The notes beneath the pieces are model-generated. The model did not search any database, had not been told where the DNA came from, and saw only the letters and a list, made by a program, of their open reading frames with translations. From an uncultured Coriobacteriaceae bacterium (lineage in GTDB: Bacteria; Actinomycetota; Coriobacteriia; Coriobacteriales; Atopobiaceae): a DNA stretch of 64,000 nucleotides. Positions 19,672-30,119 of the stretch are shown in pieces (position 1 is the first letter of the stretch; each line of letters starts with the position of its first letter). The position numbers and the translations under genes are program-made. The DNA lies in the NCBI GenBank assembly GCA_902791035.1, contig CADAUA010000010.1, positions 31,290-95,289 of the forward strand. Reading direction: 5' to 3'.

Positions 19672-21042
19672 CTATGCGAGCGCCCTGCCGCCCAGCCAGC
19701 CCCACTTGACGATCGCGGTCTCGCCGAAGTAGGAGATCCACCCCGGCAGGGTCTGGTAGCGGATCTTGCCGCTCACGTTCTGCATGACGAGGCCGTTACC
19801 TACGTAAACACCCACGTGACCGTACTTGACCGCAAGCGGCGAGTGCGGCTCGGTGGGGACGGCCACGATCATGCCCACCTGCAGGTCAAAGGGGTCGGTG
19901 CTATGGCACCACTCCCGATACTGGTCGCAGGCGTCGCCACCCCACGACCCGATGCCCGCCTGCTCGAAGACGGCCGTGACCCACTCGGAGCACAGACCCG
20001 CGCCCGGGCTGGGAACGTTGTTCGTGGCGCGGACTACGCTCGCCTGCTCCGCACTCATCCCTGGTGGCACCTCGACCGTCCCCGCGTGGAAGTCCGTGTC
20101 GCTCTCGCCGTAGACCGTGCCGTCCTTGCAGCGATAGACCCAGTGGCCGCCCTCCTTGGCCAGCGGCTCCGTGACGTCGGTGGCCACGCCCTCTGCAGAC
20201 AGCGAGTAGCGCCTGCCGTCCACAACCACCCGGCAGTCATGGCAGAGCATGCCGGTCGCGTCCGTGTAGTAGAGGTTGCCGTGTATGGTGAGAAGGCCCG
20301 TCTGCGCCTGGCCATCCGCCACCCGGTAGGCCTCACCGTTCGCCGCGACCCAGCCGTTGCCCGGCGCGCCCGAGGCGTCCACGAGGAGCCGTCCGTCAAC
20401 CGTGGCCACCCAGTCGCTTTGGGCGAGCACGCCCGAGGCGTAGAGGTAATGGCGCGTGCCGTCGGCGACGATCCAGCCCGTGTCCATGGCGCCGGTCGCC
20501 TCGTCCAGGTGGTAACGGTGGCCTTGCCAGTCGAGCCAGCCGGTCGTGGCGGCGCCGTCGACGAAGTAGCGCCAGGTACCGTCCTCGCGAACCCAGCCCG
20601 CGGGCGCGGGGTCGGCGGGCGCGGGGTCGGCGGGTGCGGGGTCACCATCCGCTTCCTCCGCAGACCCGGTATCAGCGCTCGCAGCCGTGTCGGCCTCGAA
20701 GGCCCTCGCATCGGAACCCTCCGGAGCCGTATCGGACTTGTCCCCTGCCTCGATCCTCGCTCGCTCGTCGGTGGCTCCGGTGTCTGCGGGCGCCTCGGAT
20801 CCGGCGGGCTCGTCCGCAGCCGCGACGTCCGACGCCATCCCGTCCGCAGGAGTGCGCGCAGTCCCCTCACCTTCAGGCGCAGAATCGGCATCCTCCGCCT
20901 CGGCGGTCTGGACCGCAATCGCACTCCCGCCCCTGCCGCCGCTTGACTCCACGGCAAGAGCGGGCGTCGCGGCCAATCCGCACGCGACCGCGCACACCGC
21001 TAGCAGCGCAAGCACGCGTCTGCCGCATGCGCCCCTTCCCAT
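19672..21042 (-). CDS. Secreted CHAP/NlpC-like amidase with cell-wall-binding repeats (tandem paralogue)
   Basis: 456 residues from the ATG at 21042 (GGGGAGG upstream; an in-frame GTG two codons earlier is less well placed). Signal peptide about 1-30, an acidic Ala/Asp/Glu linker including a triplicated ADPAP segment, wall-binding repeats (GTWRYFVDGAATTGWLDWQG, YLYASGVLAQSDW), and a CHAP-like domain with Cys in GLCSEWVTAVF (about 349) and His in YGHVGVYVGNGLVM (about 408). First of the three-gene hydrolase cluster; upstream lies repeat array A. The short gaps to the next genes (50 and 85 bp) suggest co-transcription. Confidence 0.82.
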   Translation of the reverse strand: MGRGACGRRVLALLAVCAVACGLAATPALAVESSGGRGGSAIAVQTAEAEDADSAPEGEGTARTPADGMASDVAAADEPAGSEAPADTGATDERARIEAGDKSDTAPEGSDARAFEADTAASADTGSAEEADGDPAPADPAPADPAPAGWVREDGTWRYFVDGAATTGWLDWQGHRYHLDEATGAMDTGWIVADGTRHYLYASGVLAQSDWVATVDGRLLVDASGAPGNGWVAANGEAYRVADGQAQTGLLTIHGNLYYTDATGMLCHDCRVVVDGRRYSLSAEGVATDVTEPLAKEGGHWVYRCKDGTVYGESDTDFHAGTVEVPPGMSAEQASVVRATNNVPSPGAGLCSEWVTAVFEQAGIGSWGGDACDQYREWCHSTDPFDLQVGMIVAVPTEPHSPLAVKYGHVGVYVGNGLVMQNVSGKIRYQTLPGWISYFGETAIVKWGWLGGRALA

Positions 21043-21264
21043 GAGCACCTCCCCAGAATGGTTTCAGCGCAGTCATGTTAGCGCTAGATAATGGCCATTT
21101 GTCCCGTAACACTTGATTGCAGAGGTGGGGTTGGACTCGTCGGATGGCGCAGGCAAAGGCCATGGGCGCGCGCTAAACGTGACCGGCAGCTCGACGCCGA
21201 GCAGGCAGACACGTATAGCACCACCTAAGCATAGCCCGAAGCCCGACCTCGAGCGGACAGCCAG

Positions 21265-21790
21265 CCACCCATAAGCCCGCCTAAGTGGGAGGTTCTCCCC
21301 AAAACGGGCAACTCCGGACGGTTAGGCAGCCCTAAGCGGGGGCTTCTTCCCTGTTCGGGACACTTGGAACGGTTAGCAGGGGTTAAGCGGGGGTTTTCCC
21401 GGCCTGGGAAACCCTAGACGCTTAGGGAGCCCTAAGCGGGACGATCTTCCCGGCCTGGGAAACCTCGGACGGTTAGCCTCGCCTAAGCGGGACATCCTTC
21501 CGGAAGCGGGAAACTCCGGACGGTTAGGCAGCCCTAAGCAGGTCAACCTTCCCGGAAGGGAAACTTGGGACGGTTAGCTGGGGCTAAGAGGGAGAATCTT
21601 CCCTGATCGGGAAACCACGGACGGTTAGTCTCGCCTAAGCGGGCCATCCTTCCGGAAGCGGGAAACTCCGGACGGTTAGGCAGCCCTAAGCGGGACATCC
21701 TTCCCTGATCCGGAAACTTGGGACGGTTAGCAGGGGCTAAGCGGGAAAAACTTCCCCGCCTGGGAAACTCCGGACGGTTAGCCACCGCTC
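21265..21790 (+). repeat. 51-bp double-dyad repeat array A (about 10 units)
   Basis: The 829-bp gap between recO and the hydrolase cluster is mostly this array. GGTTAG/GCTTAG cores start at 21320, 21371, 21420, 21471, 21522, 21572, 21623, 21674, 21725 and 21776, a spacing of 49-51 bp. Each unit has a TTAG...CTAAGC dyad and a TTCCC...GGGAA dyad. Units differ by roughly 20-40 % yet keep phase. Towards recO (21790-21850) the repeat decays into GC-rich sequence with two copies of AGCCAGCGCTT. The 220 bp on the other side, up to the hydrolase start, should hold its promoter; I see no clear hexamers. Confidence 0.9.
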
Positions 21791-21871
21791 AGCCAGCGCT
21801 TACCTCGGTTAGCCAGCGCTTGGCCAGCCCCCAGCCCCCGGCCACCGCTCACCCCCGCCCGGGCACCGCCC

Positions 21872-22621
21872 CTACACGCTGAGCATGAACTCCAACGCGC
21901 GCAGTCGGGTCTCCAGGTGGGTGGCCGCCCACTGGTGGGCGAGTCCCAACAGCAGGGCCGCCTCCGCCGCATCGATCTGTGCCGCCAGCAGCGCGTCGAA
22001 GGTGGAGCCTATGAGCGCCCGCAGCCAGGCGATGTCGCTCGCACTCACCTGCTCTGCGCCTGCGACCTCGCGAGCGCAGCTCGAGCACAGCACCCCGCCC
22101 GCCGCGGCCGAGAACCATGCCGGCGCCGGATCCCCGCAGGCGATGCAGTGCACCAGCTCGGGCCGCCAGCCGCCATGGGCCAGCACCTTCATGACGTAGG
22201 CCGCCACGCACACGTCCAGATGCGCCTGGTCGCCAGCCTGCTCGCAGGCCCGAAGCGCACGCGACAGCACGGGGTACAGGAAGCCGTCCGGCGCATCCTC
22301 GAAGCTCGTGAGGCGCGCCACCTCGCACATAGCGGAGGCCGCGCTCACCCGCGCGAGGTCGCCCCGCAGTCCGGCATGCGCGTCCACGAGCGACGCCTCG
22401 GCCACCACGTCGAGCGAGCGGCCGTGTGCCAGCAGCAGGTCGGCCTCGCAGAAGAGCTCGGTCCGCCCGGCCAGCCTCCCGCCCGGCTTTCGTGCGCCCT
22501 TGCCCACCGCGCGCAGCTGCCGGCCGTCCTCCGCGAGCATGGTGAGGATAAGGTCCTGCTCCCCCAGCTTGGTCCGGTCCAGCACGACGGCCTTGTCGCG
22601 ATATGTGCGCCTTCCAGCCAT
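21872..22621 (-). CDS. recO: DNA repair protein RecO
   Basis: 249 residues. N-terminal OB-fold block (RTYRDKAVVLDRTKLGEQD, LRAVGKGARKPGGRLAG), a helical middle region and a zinc-ribbon-like pair (CIACGD...CSSCA) near 165-190. RecO loads RecA onto SSB-coated gaps in the RecFOR pathway. Starts 15 bp after era, last in the dnaJ-mtaB-phoH-ybeY-dgkA-era-recO operon. The ribosome site is weak. Confidence 0.93.
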   Translation of the reverse strand: MAGRRTYRDKAVVLDRTKLGEQDLILTMLAEDGRQLRAVGKGARKPGGRLAGRTELFCEADLLLAHGRSLDVVAEASLVDAHAGLRGDLARVSAASAMCEVARLTSFEDAPDGFLYPVLSRALRACEQAGDQAHLDVCVAAYVMKVLAHGGWRPELVHCIACGDPAPAWFSAAAGGVLCSSCAREVAGAEQVSASDIAWLRALIGSTFDALLAAQIDAAEAALLLGLAHQWAATHLETRLRALEFMLSV

Positions 22622-22636
22622 CCGGCCCCGTGGCCC

Positions 22637-23668
22637 CTAGTCCTCGGCGGCGTAGCCCATGCGGCGGATCTCGTTCTGGTCGCGGCGCCACTGGGGTTGC
22701 ACGCGCACCGAGAGCTCCAGGTAGACCTTGCAGCCCAGATAGGCCTCGATGTCCTTGCGGGCCTCGATGCCCACCTTCTTTATCATCTGGCCGCCGTGGC
22801 CCACCACGATCCCCTTCTGGCCCTCGCGCTCCACGAGCACCGTGGCCGACACGCTCGCGTGCCCGTTCTCCGCGTACTCGATCCCGTCGCAGACCACCCC
22901 CACAGAGTGCGGGATCTCCTGGCGCAGGTTGAGGAAGAGCTTCTCACGCACGAACTCGGCCACCACGTCCTCGTCGGTGGAGTCGGTCTCCATGTCGTCG
23001 GGGAACCACTTGGGGCCCTCGGGCAGGTGGGCCGACACGATGGACACGAAGGCGTCCACGTTGAAGCCCTCGCGCGCCGAGAGCACCAGCTCGTCGTCGA
23101 AGTGCGCGAGCGCCCGTGCGGCCTCCAGCTGGGACATGACCTGGTCGGGCTTGGCGATGTCCGCCTTGGTGATCACCAGCAGCTTGAAGGGGGCGGAACT
23201 CGCCGCCACGTGGCTCGCCACCCATTCGTCTCCGCGGCCCACGGGCTTGGTGGCGTCGATGAGGAGGGCCACCACGTCCGCGTCGGCCAGCTCGCCCAGG
23301 GCCGCCTGGTTGAGCTCCTTGCCCAGGGCGTCCTTGGGCTTGTGGAGCCCGGGGGTGTCCACGATCACCAGCTGGGCGCCCGGGGTGTTGACCACGGCGC
23401 GCAGGCGCTTGCGGGTGGTCTGGGCCACGGGACTCGTGATGGCCACCTTCTGTCCCATGCAGGCGTTCACGAGCGTGGACTTGCCCACGTTCGGCCGCCC
23501 TACGAGGGCCACGAAGCCGCTGCGGAAGGGCGAGCCGTCGGGTGCCGTGGCCACGGGCATGGAAGGCTCCGGCGCGTCGGTCTCGTCGTCGAGGTCGGCC
23601 AGGTCGTCGTCATCGTCATCCCAACCCGGGATGGCATGCTCCACCAGCTCGTCGTCCTTGTCTGCCAT
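22637..23668 (-). CDS. era: GTPase Era
   Basis: 343 residues from the ATG of MADKDDELVEH (AGGAGG seven bases upstream). The N-terminus has an acidic extension of about 45 residues (runs of Asp) not found in E. coli Era. The GTPase domain follows: G1 GRPNVGKST (57-65), G3 VDTPGLHKPK, and G4 written TKAD instead of the usual NKxD. The C-terminal KH domain (EGQKGIVVGHGGQMIKKVG) binds the 3' end of 16S rRNA. Needed for 30S assembly. The neighbours ybeY, dgkA and recO are its usual ones. Confidence 0.95.
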   Translation of the reverse strand: MADKDDELVEHAIPGWDDDDDDLADLDDETDAPEPSMPVATAPDGSPFRSGFVALVGRPNVGKSTLVNACMGQKVAITSPVAQTTRKRLRAVVNTPGAQLVIVDTPGLHKPKDALGKELNQAALGELADADVVALLIDATKPVGRGDEWVASHVAASSAPFKLLVITKADIAKPDQVMSQLEAARALAHFDDELVLSAREGFNVDAFVSIVSAHLPEGPKWFPDDMETDSTDEDVVAEFVREKLFLNLRQEIPHSVGVVCDGIEYAENGHASVSATVLVEREGQKGIVVGHGGQMIKKVGIEARKDIEAYLGCKVYLELSVRVQPQWRRDQNEIRRMGYAAED

Positions 23669-23729
23669 TCCTGCCTCCTGCCTGCCGTACGAGGTGCCAG
23701 ACGCCTTCGTAAGACGCCTTCGTACCATC

Positions 23730-24107
23730 TCACCCAAAGAAGATCGCGTTCGCGTACACCAGCACGCCCACGATGGCCGCCGTGATGGAGAGCACCAGCT
23801 CCGCGGCGGCGGCGATGTCCTTGGCCTTGCCCGCGAGCGGGTGGAACTCCGGCGACACCAGGTCCACCACGGCCTCGATCGAGGTGTTCACGAGCTCAGA
23901 GGATATGACGCTGCCGATGCACACCACGATGATGGCCCAGCTGACAAGGTCGAGCTTGCAGACGACGCCAGCCATAACGGCGAACACTGCCCCGCCCAGC
24001 ATGACCTTGATGTTCCGCTCCTGCCGCACCGCCGTGCGGAACCCCTGCATGGCAAAGAGGAAGCTCCGTCGGAAGGTGGGATGGCTGGGGTGCTTGCCGG
24101 GGATCAT
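23730..24107 (-). CDS. dgkA: Diacylglycerol/undecaprenol kinase family protein
   Basis: 125 residues, three membrane segments. Contains FLFAMQGFRTAVRQERNIKVML and the catalytic block SSELVNTSIEAVVDLVSPEFHPLAGKAKD typical of DgkA/UdpK in Gram-positives, where the enzyme phosphorylates undecaprenol for the wall lipid carrier. Its ATG overlaps the ybeY stop by ATGA, so the two are translationally coupled. Confidence 0.92.
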   Translation of the reverse strand: MIPGKHPSHPTFRRSFLFAMQGFRTAVRQERNIKVMLGGAVFAVMAGVVCKLDLVSWAIIVVCIGSVISSELVNTSIEAVVDLVSPEFHPLAGKAKDIAAAAELVLSITAAIVGVLVYANAIFFG

Positions 24108-24734
24108 TCGTCCACGCCCTCACGGTGGCGGGTGAGCTCCACGTGGCCGCGCACCCCGTCGTGCGGCAGCAGGGCCACAAGCTCGTCCTCGCGCGCCTCC
24201 ATGACCTCGGCCTCGTCGTCGGCCAGATGGTCGTAGCCCAGGAGATGCAGGCAGCCGTGCACGAGCAGGAGGCGGAACTCGTCGGCCGCTGTGGTGCCGA
24301 AGCCCGCCGCCCGCGATGCCACGAAGGCCGGGGCGATCACGATGTCACCCAGCTCGCAGGGCTCGCCCGGCGCCAGGTCGGGGTCGTCCGGCCGCTCGCA
24401 CTCGAGCGAGATCACGTCGGTGACGGCGTCCTTGCTGCGATACTCGGCGTTGAGCTCGCGGATCCGCTCGTCGGAGACCACGGAGACCGACACCATGCAG
24501 GGCCGCCCCACGCCCTCCTCCGCCAGCACCCGGTCCAGGTCCGCGCGGATCTCGTCCTCGGAGACGGGCGAGGCGACACCCTCCTCGACCACGATGTCGT
24601 ACTCGTTGCCCTCGGGACCTGCGGCCTCGTCGGGCCCGGCGTCCTCCTCGTCAAAGCCCTCGGGGATAAGCCCGCCCAGCTCGAGCTCCGCTCCGCCCAG
24701 CTCCGCGTCCGGCCCCAGCTCCAGGTCCTTGTCG

Positions 24735-24742
<8 letters not shown>
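24104..24742 (-). CDS. ybeY: Endoribonuclease YbeY (rRNA maturation factor)
   Basis: 212 residues from the ATG of MSDDKDLELG, which overlaps the phoH stop by 8 bp. About 60 acidic residues precede the YbeY domain, an unusual extension. Family motifs are RELNAEYRSKDAVTDVIS and the zinc-binding HGCLHLLGYDH (HxxxHxxxxxH) near residue 170. A metal-dependent single-strand endoribonuclease in 16S 3'-end processing and ribosome quality control, functionally linked to Era encoded just downstream. Confidence 0.94.
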
Positions 24743-25706
<964 letters not shown>

Positions 25707-25758
25707 GCTCCTCCAAGCGGCTGGTAGGTCGACGACTGGTGCTGTCCCGATGATACCG

Positions 25759-27156
25759 TTACGCGCCGGGCAAGACAAAGGCATCCGGCCCGGTCGCGTC
25801 GAGCACCGTGGCAACCAGGGTCCCCTGGGCATCCGCGCCCGTCACGCGAACCCGCACGAGGGAGCCCAGGGGGACGTCGCGGTCGAGCGCAACATCGAAG
25901 AGCCCGCCCGTGACACCGCGGTGGGGGTACTGCACGACCACCAGGTCCCCCTGGCCCACGAGCCGGGCTGCCTCCTCTGCCCGCATGGCCCGCGCGAGCT
26001 CCCGGGCGCGCCGGGCCCGCTCCGCCATCACGCGGGGATCCACCTGGTCGGGCGCGGTGGCGGCAGGCGTCCCGGGCCGTTTGGAGTAGCGGAAGACGTG
26101 CATGCGCGAGAAGCCCATCTCGCGGCAGAAGTCGAGCGACCGGTCGAAGTCCTCGTCCGTCTCGCCGGGGAAGCCGCAGATGATGTCCGTCCCAAGGGCC
26201 ACGTTCGGCACCGCGGAGCGCACCGCCTGGCAGGCCGCCCGGAAGGCCGCCGTGTCGTACACGCGCCCCATGCGCCCGAGCGTGGCATCGCAGCCCGCCT
26301 GCAGGCAGATGTGCAGGAAGGGCGCCACGCGCTCTCCTGCCCTGGCCATGCACTCGGCGAGCTCGGCGTCCACGTCCGGCGGCTCGATGGAGGAGAGCCG
26401 CAGGCGGCCCACGCTGGTTGTGGCGAGGAGCTCGTCGATAAGGCCGGGCAGCCCGAGCGAGCGGCCGTCCTTCTCGCCCCGCCAGCTCCCCAGGTTGATG
26501 CCCGTGAGCACGACCTCGCGCGCGCCGCGGTCGCAGGCACCCTGCACCAGGCGCACGCACTCGTCGAGCGGCACCGACCGCGCGGCCCCGCGGGCCTTCC
26601 ACACGATGCAGTAGGTGCAGCGGTTGTCGCAGCCGTCCTGGACCTTCACGCCGGGACGCGTGCGACCCGTGGGCGTGGGGGTGCCGCCGGCTGCGGGCAC
26701 GGTTGCCGCGACGCCCGCGGGACCAGCGGCGACGCCCAACCGGGCGGCCACGAGCTCGGGTACCCGGCCCTTGTCGCGCTCCACCACCACGTTCGGCCCC
26801 AGGGCCTCGAGCTCCTGGGCAAAGAGGCAGGCCGCGCATCCTGTGGCTACCACGAGCGGCGCCTGCGGGAGCGAGGCCGCGTGGTGGACGGCCTTGCGAG
26901 CCTTGGCCTCAGCCTCGCCCGTGACGGCGCAGGTGTTTATGACCACGGCGGCCGCCTGGTCCTCTGTCGCAAGCGAGAAGCCCACCGCCTCCAGGCGCGT
27001 GGCCATGTCGTCCAGCTCCACGCGGTTTACGCGGCAGCCCAGGTTCACGAGCGCGACCCGGCGGAGCTTCGGCCCGTGGGTGGCCGATCCTCCGGCCTGT
27101 TCCGCAGGCGCCGCCACGACCGGCCCGACGCTGCCCGCCGGCCCGAAGCCGCTCAC
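25759..27156 (-). CDS. mtaB: tRNA (t6A37) methylthiotransferase MtaB
   Basis: 465 residues. A radical-SAM methylthiotransferase converting t6A37 to ms2t6A37 in tRNA. The N-terminal cluster domain is marked by [10 protein letters not shown] (rather than RimO's LGCAKN) and [14 protein letters not shown]; the radical-SAM motif is [10 protein letters not shown] near residue 178, followed by [12 protein letters not shown] and GINLGSW. A TRAM-like domain ends the protein. Starts at GTG overlapping the dnaJ stop codon (GTGA), so it is coupled to dnaJ. Confidence 0.93.
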   Translation of the reverse strand: MSGFGPAGSVGPVVAAPAEQAGGSATHGPKLRRVALVNLGCRVNRVELDDMATRLEAVGFSLATEDQAAAVVINTCAVTGEAEAKARKAVHHAASLPQAPLVVATGCAACLFAQELEALGPNVVVERDKGRVPELVAARLGVAAGPAGVAATVPAAGGTPTPTGRTRPGVKVQDGCDNRCTYCIVWKARGAARSVPLDECVRLVQGACDRGAREVVLTGINLGSWRGEKDGRSLGLPGLIDELLATTSVGRLRLSSIEPPDVDAELAECMARAGERVAPFLHICLQAGCDATLGRMGRVYDTAAFRAACQAVRSAVPNVALGTDIICGFPGETDEDFDRSLDFCREMGFSRMHVFRYSKRPGTPAATAPDQVDPRVMAERARRARELARAMRAEEAARLVGQGDLVVVQYPHRGVTGGLFDVALDRDVPLGSLVRVRVTGADAQGTLVATVLDATGPDAFVLPGA

Positions 27157-28424
27157 CGGCGCCTGCCCTTGTTGCTGCGGCCAGTACCACGCGTGGGCTT
27201 CTTGCGACCAGCGTCCTTGAAGGGGTTCTTGGGCACCCAGCCCTCGCCCGCAAAGTGCTCGGCAGCCTCGTCCTTGCCAGTGGAGGCGCCCCCGGCCTTC
27301 ACGTCGTCGCTGGCATCCGCCGGCGCGTCCCCGTCGAGCGACCGCTCGGCGACGATGCCCGCCACTTCCAGCAGCTGCTTCTGCGTGAGGTCCGTGGGCA
27401 CCGTTACCTCCACGAGCGCCACCAGGTCGCCGCGACCGATGCGGCCCATGTGCGGCATGCCGCGCCGCTCCACGCGCACCTCCTGGCCGAACTGGCAGCC
27501 AGCCGGGATCGGCACGGCGACGGTCTCGCCGTCCAGGATGCCCCGCACGCTCACCGTGGTCCCCACGATCGCCGCGAGCGCGTCCACCGTCACGCGGCAG
27601 TAGAGGTCGTCGCCTCGCCGCTCGAAGCGCTCGTGCTGCTCGACCTCAACGCTCACCACCAGGTCTCCCGTGGCGTCGCCACGAAGCCCGGCCTCGCCCT
27701 TGCCGCCCAGCGTGGTGGTCCAGCCCGAGCTCACGCCCGCGGGGACGTTAACCTGCACCTCCTCGTGCACGCGCCTGCGGCCCTCGCCATGGCAGTCGGG
27801 GCAGGGCTTGTCGACCACCTGACCCGTCCCGTGGCACTGGGGGCACTCGGACTCGGTCTGCATCTGGCCGAGCACGGTTCGGCGGACCTCCACCACGCGG
27901 CCCGAGCCATGGCAGCGCGGGCAGGTCTTCACGCCGCCGCCGTCCGCGGTGCCCGAGCCACCGCAGGTCTCGCAGGTGGCCAGACGGTCGTAGCGCAGGG
28001 TCTTCGTGGCACCAGCCGCAGCCTCCTCGAGCGAGACGGTGAGCCGGATGCCCATGTCGCGCCCGCGGGTGCGGGCCCTGCGGGCCGACTGGCCCCCGCG
28101 GCCGCCCCCGCCAAAGAAGGTGTCGAAGATGTCGTCGATGCCGAAGCCACCGCCGCCAAAGATGTCCGACACGTCGCCATAGCCCCCGCCGAAGCCGGCC
28201 GGGCCGTCGGGCGTGCCATAGCGGTCGTAGTTGGCGCGCTTCTGCTCGTCCGAGAGGACCGCGTAGGCCTCGTTGACCTCCTTGAACTTCTCCTCGGCGT
28301 CAGGTGCCTTGTTCACATCCGGGTGCAGGGTCGCCGCCTTGCGCCGGAAGGCGCGCCTGATGGTGTCGGTGTCGGCGTCGCGCGGGACGCCCAGAATCTC
28401 GTAGTAGTCCTTCGAATCCGCCAA
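27153..28424 (-). CDS. dnaJ: Chaperone DnaJ (canonical, type I)
   Basis: 423 residues. J domain 1-70 with the HPD motif ([12 protein letters not shown]), a Gly/Phe region ([20 protein letters not shown]), four CxxCxGxG zinc motifs ([32 protein letters not shown]), two C-terminal beta domains and a Lys/Arg-rich tail. Co-chaperone of DnaK. It uses a TTG start with GGGAG about ten bases upstream. Neither dnaK/grpE nor hrcA is adjacent. The upstream region has large palindromes and a tandem repeat. Confidence 0.95.
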   Translation of the reverse strand: MADSKDYYEILGVPRDADTDTIRRAFRRKAATLHPDVNKAPDAEEKFKEVNEAYAVLSDEQKRANYDRYGTPDGPAGFGGGYGDVSDIFGGGGFGIDDIFDTFFGGGGRGGQSARRARTRGRDMGIRLTVSLEEAAAGATKTLRYDRLATCETCGGSGTADGGGVKTCPRCHGSGRVVEVRRTVLGQMQTESECPQCHGTGQVVDKPCPDCHGEGRRRVHEEVQVNVPAGVSSGWTTTLGGKGEAGLRGDATGDLVVSVEVEQHERFERRGDDLYCRVTVDALAAIVGTTVSVRGILDGETVAVPIPAGCQFGQEVRVERRGMPHMGRIGRGDLVALVEVTVPTDLTQKQLLEVAGIVAERSLDGDAPADASDDVKAGGASTGKDEAAEHFAGEGWVPKNPFKDAGRKKPTRGTGRSNKGRRR

Positions 28425-28651
28425 TGGAACCTATCTCCCAAGCATGTCGAGTCTCGTACGTGTGGACTCTACCCCAAATGGCGTGGTCATAGGCGGCAGA
28501 TGCGACACCGGGCGAGAAACCCGTCGGCGTTAGGCGGGCCCGCGCTTCCGGCGATACCCGCTGCGGGCAGCTCCTCCCGCTTGGGCAGGGCTAAGCGTCG
28601 CCTCTCGCCACTCGCCCGGCAGGTCGGCACCTGACTGCTCCGCGCGCATGC

Positions 28652-28681
28652 CACCTGCAAGTGACATGTCACTTCCAGGTG
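28652..28681. repeat. 30-bp palindrome, copy 1 (one mismatched pair)
   Basis: CACCTGCAAGTGACA followed by TGTCACTTCCAGGTG; the halves are inverted repeats with one mismatched pair. Lies about 230 bp upstream of dnaJ. The inner 24 bases match copy 2 at 28757 apart from that mismatch. Could be a regulator operator or an RNA hairpin. Confidence 0.85.
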
Positions 28682-28756
28682 CCTGGCATTTGGTTGCACA
28701 TCATATAATAGCAGGTAGATGGGCCACATGCATTGCAGCCTGCGACCGCTTGCCAC

Positions 28757-28780
28757 CTGCAAGTGACATGTCACTTGCAG
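28757..28780. repeat. 24-bp perfect palindrome, copy 2
   Basis: Half-sites CTGCAAGTGACA / TGTCACTTGCAG with no spacer and no mismatch; CCAC extends the match to copy 1 on the left. The centres of the two copies are 102 bp apart. The rest of the 525-bp gap between the two dnaJ genes holds a 15-bp tandem repeat, a hairpin and near 28520-28600 what may be a decayed 51-bp-family unit. Confidence 0.9.
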
Positions 28781-28809
28781 ATAGGGACTGGACGCCCTCA
28801 CCCCACTGT

Positions 28810-28884
28810 GCGAACAAGACCGGCGCGAACAAGACCGGCGCGAACAAGACCGGCGCGAACAAGACCGGCGCGAACAAGAAACGC
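28810..28884. repeat. 15-bp tandem repeat (4 perfect copies plus 1 degenerate)
   Basis: Unit GCGAACAAGACCGGC, perfect at 28810, 28825, 28840 and 28855, with a degenerate fifth copy to 28884. It would encode repeated ANKTG on plus or FAPVL on minus, but no gene start or coding context supports translation. Perfect identity suggests recent slippage expansion. Confidence 0.92.
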
Positions 28885-28911
28885 GGCCCCGGAGTCCACC
28901 CCCGAGGCCGC
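28883..28911 (-). terminator. Probable terminator of the membrane-DnaJ gene
   Basis: Inverted repeat GCGGCC...GGCCGC with additional inner CGG/CCG pairing; on the minus strand it is followed by GTTTCTTGTTC. It begins 38 bases after the stop codon of the gene at 28950. Confidence 0.5.
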
Positions 28912-28949
28912 ACCGGCAGCAAGTCCTTGGGACGAGCAAGTCCTTAGAG

Positions 28950-30050
28950 CTAGTAGTACCCGTACCCCCTACCATAGGGCACCGACGTGCAGGAGAACAT
29001 CCCCACGAAGAGGGCCGCGATCACGATGCCGCGCACGGCGCCGTCCGCCAGGGTCATGAGGCCGTTGCGCCACCAGCGCGGCGCATGGCTGGCCCCGCCG
29101 TTGAAGATGCCGATAAGCCCCATCACCAGGAGGATCCCCACGACCCAGCCCACGGCCGAGAGGGCGTTGCCCAGGATGCCCAGCACGAGGAAGGGCACCG
29201 CGAAGCCCACCAGGTGGAAGCCCTGCGCCTGCTGGGGGGTCAGCCGCTCCTCCGGCACGCACACGTGGGCCACGAAGTCACCGGCCTTCTTGCCGTTCGT
29301 GCCGGCGTTGCCCATGCCGGGGATGCGCACCTCGTCGCCGTCGTGGCTGTCGGGCGGGATCTCCACCACGACCTCGCTCGCCGTCTGCACGCGGCCCGAG
29401 CCCCCGCAGACCTCACAGGGGTCGCTCATCACCTTGCCGCTGCCCTGACACTCGGGGCATTCGGTCTGGAACATCCCCATGCCGAAGAGTACCGAAAGGT
29501 CCACCGCCACGTAGCCCGTGCCGCCGCAGGTGGGGCAGGTCTCCGGGTGGCCGGCCTCCACCGAGCCCTTCCCGTGGCAGTGCTCGCAGGTGGAGAAGTG
29601 CTGGTAGGTGACCCCGCGCTTGGCGCCGGCCTTGGCAGTCTCGGCATCGATGGTCACCTCGACGTTGATGTCCGAGCCCTCGCGCGGGTTGTAGGCCCTG
29701 GACGGCGTGGCAGCGCGGCGCCGCTGGGCCGTCCCACCGAAGGGCGAGCCCCAGAAGGGCCCGTAGCCATAGCCGCCGTAGCTGCCGGTCCCCGCCGGCG
29801 CGCTGCCATAGCCCCCGCCAAAGGGCGAGCCCGACCGCATGGCGTCGTAGCGCTTGCGCTTGTCGGGGTCCGAGAGGACGGCATAGGCCTCGGAAATCTC
29901 CTTGAACTTGTCCTCGGCACCGGGCTCCTTGTTTATGTCCGGGTGGTACTTGCGCGCCAGGACCTGGAAGGCCTTGCGGATCTCGTCCGTGGACGCGTCC
30001 TCCTTGACGCCGAGGATCTCGTAGTAGTCCTTCTCGTTCATCGAGGCCAT
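28950..30050 (-). CDS. Membrane-anchored DnaJ-like protein
   Basis: 366 residues. J domain 1-72 with HPD ([13 protein letters not shown]), Gly/Tyr-rich linker, and all four CxxCxGxG zinc motifs ([32 protein letters not shown]) at about 150-225. One short C-terminal beta domain follows ([21 protein letters not shown]). Instead of the second substrate-binding domain and dimerisation tail there are hydrophobic segments at about 280-325 ([34 protein letters not shown]) and about 340-356 ([15 protein letters not shown]), so it is probably tethered to the membrane. The start ATG has AGGAG upstream. A DnaK recruiter at the membrane is inferred. Confidence 0.85.
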   Translation of the reverse strand: MASMNEKDYYEILGVKEDASTDEIRKAFQVLARKYHPDINKEPGAEDKFKEISEAYAVLSDPDKRKRYDAMRSGSPFGGGYGSAPAGTGSYGGYGYGPFWGSPFGGTAQRRRAATPSRAYNPREGSDINVEVTIDAETAKAGAKRGVTYQHFSTCEHCHGKGSVEAGHPETCPTCGGTGYVAVDLSVLFGMGMFQTECPECQGSGKVMSDPCEVCGGSGRVQTASEVVVEIPPDSHDGDEVRIPGMGNAGTNGKKAGDFVAHVCVPEERLTPQQAQGFHLVGFAVPFLVLGILGNALSAVGWVVGILLVMGLIGIFNGGASHAPRWWRNGLMTLADGAVRGIVIAALFVGMFSCTSVPYGRGYGYY

Positions 30051-30119
30051 GATGGCTCCTGCCGTCCGTTCGTGTGATGAGGGGGTTCTGCCCCTGTGAG
30101 GGCCCGGCTAATCCGCCGG

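Noticed and set aside
21265..21790. CRISPR array interpretation of the 51-bp repeats
   Set aside because: No constant repeat alternates with unique spacers; the whole 51-bp unit is related throughout, and no cas genes lie in the window.
28449..28470. GAGTC-N11-GACTC inverted repeat just upstream of dnaJ as a CIRCE or HAIR operator
   Set aside because: Spacing and half-sites do not match CIRCE (TTAGCACTC-N9-GAGTGCTAA) or HAIR (CTTGAGT-N7-ACTCAAG).
28648..28947. Plus-strand frame with ANKTG repeats (and minus-strand FAPVL repeats)
   Set aside because: The sequence is a 15-bp tandem repeat plus palindromes and a terminator; no start signal and no similarity outside the repeats.
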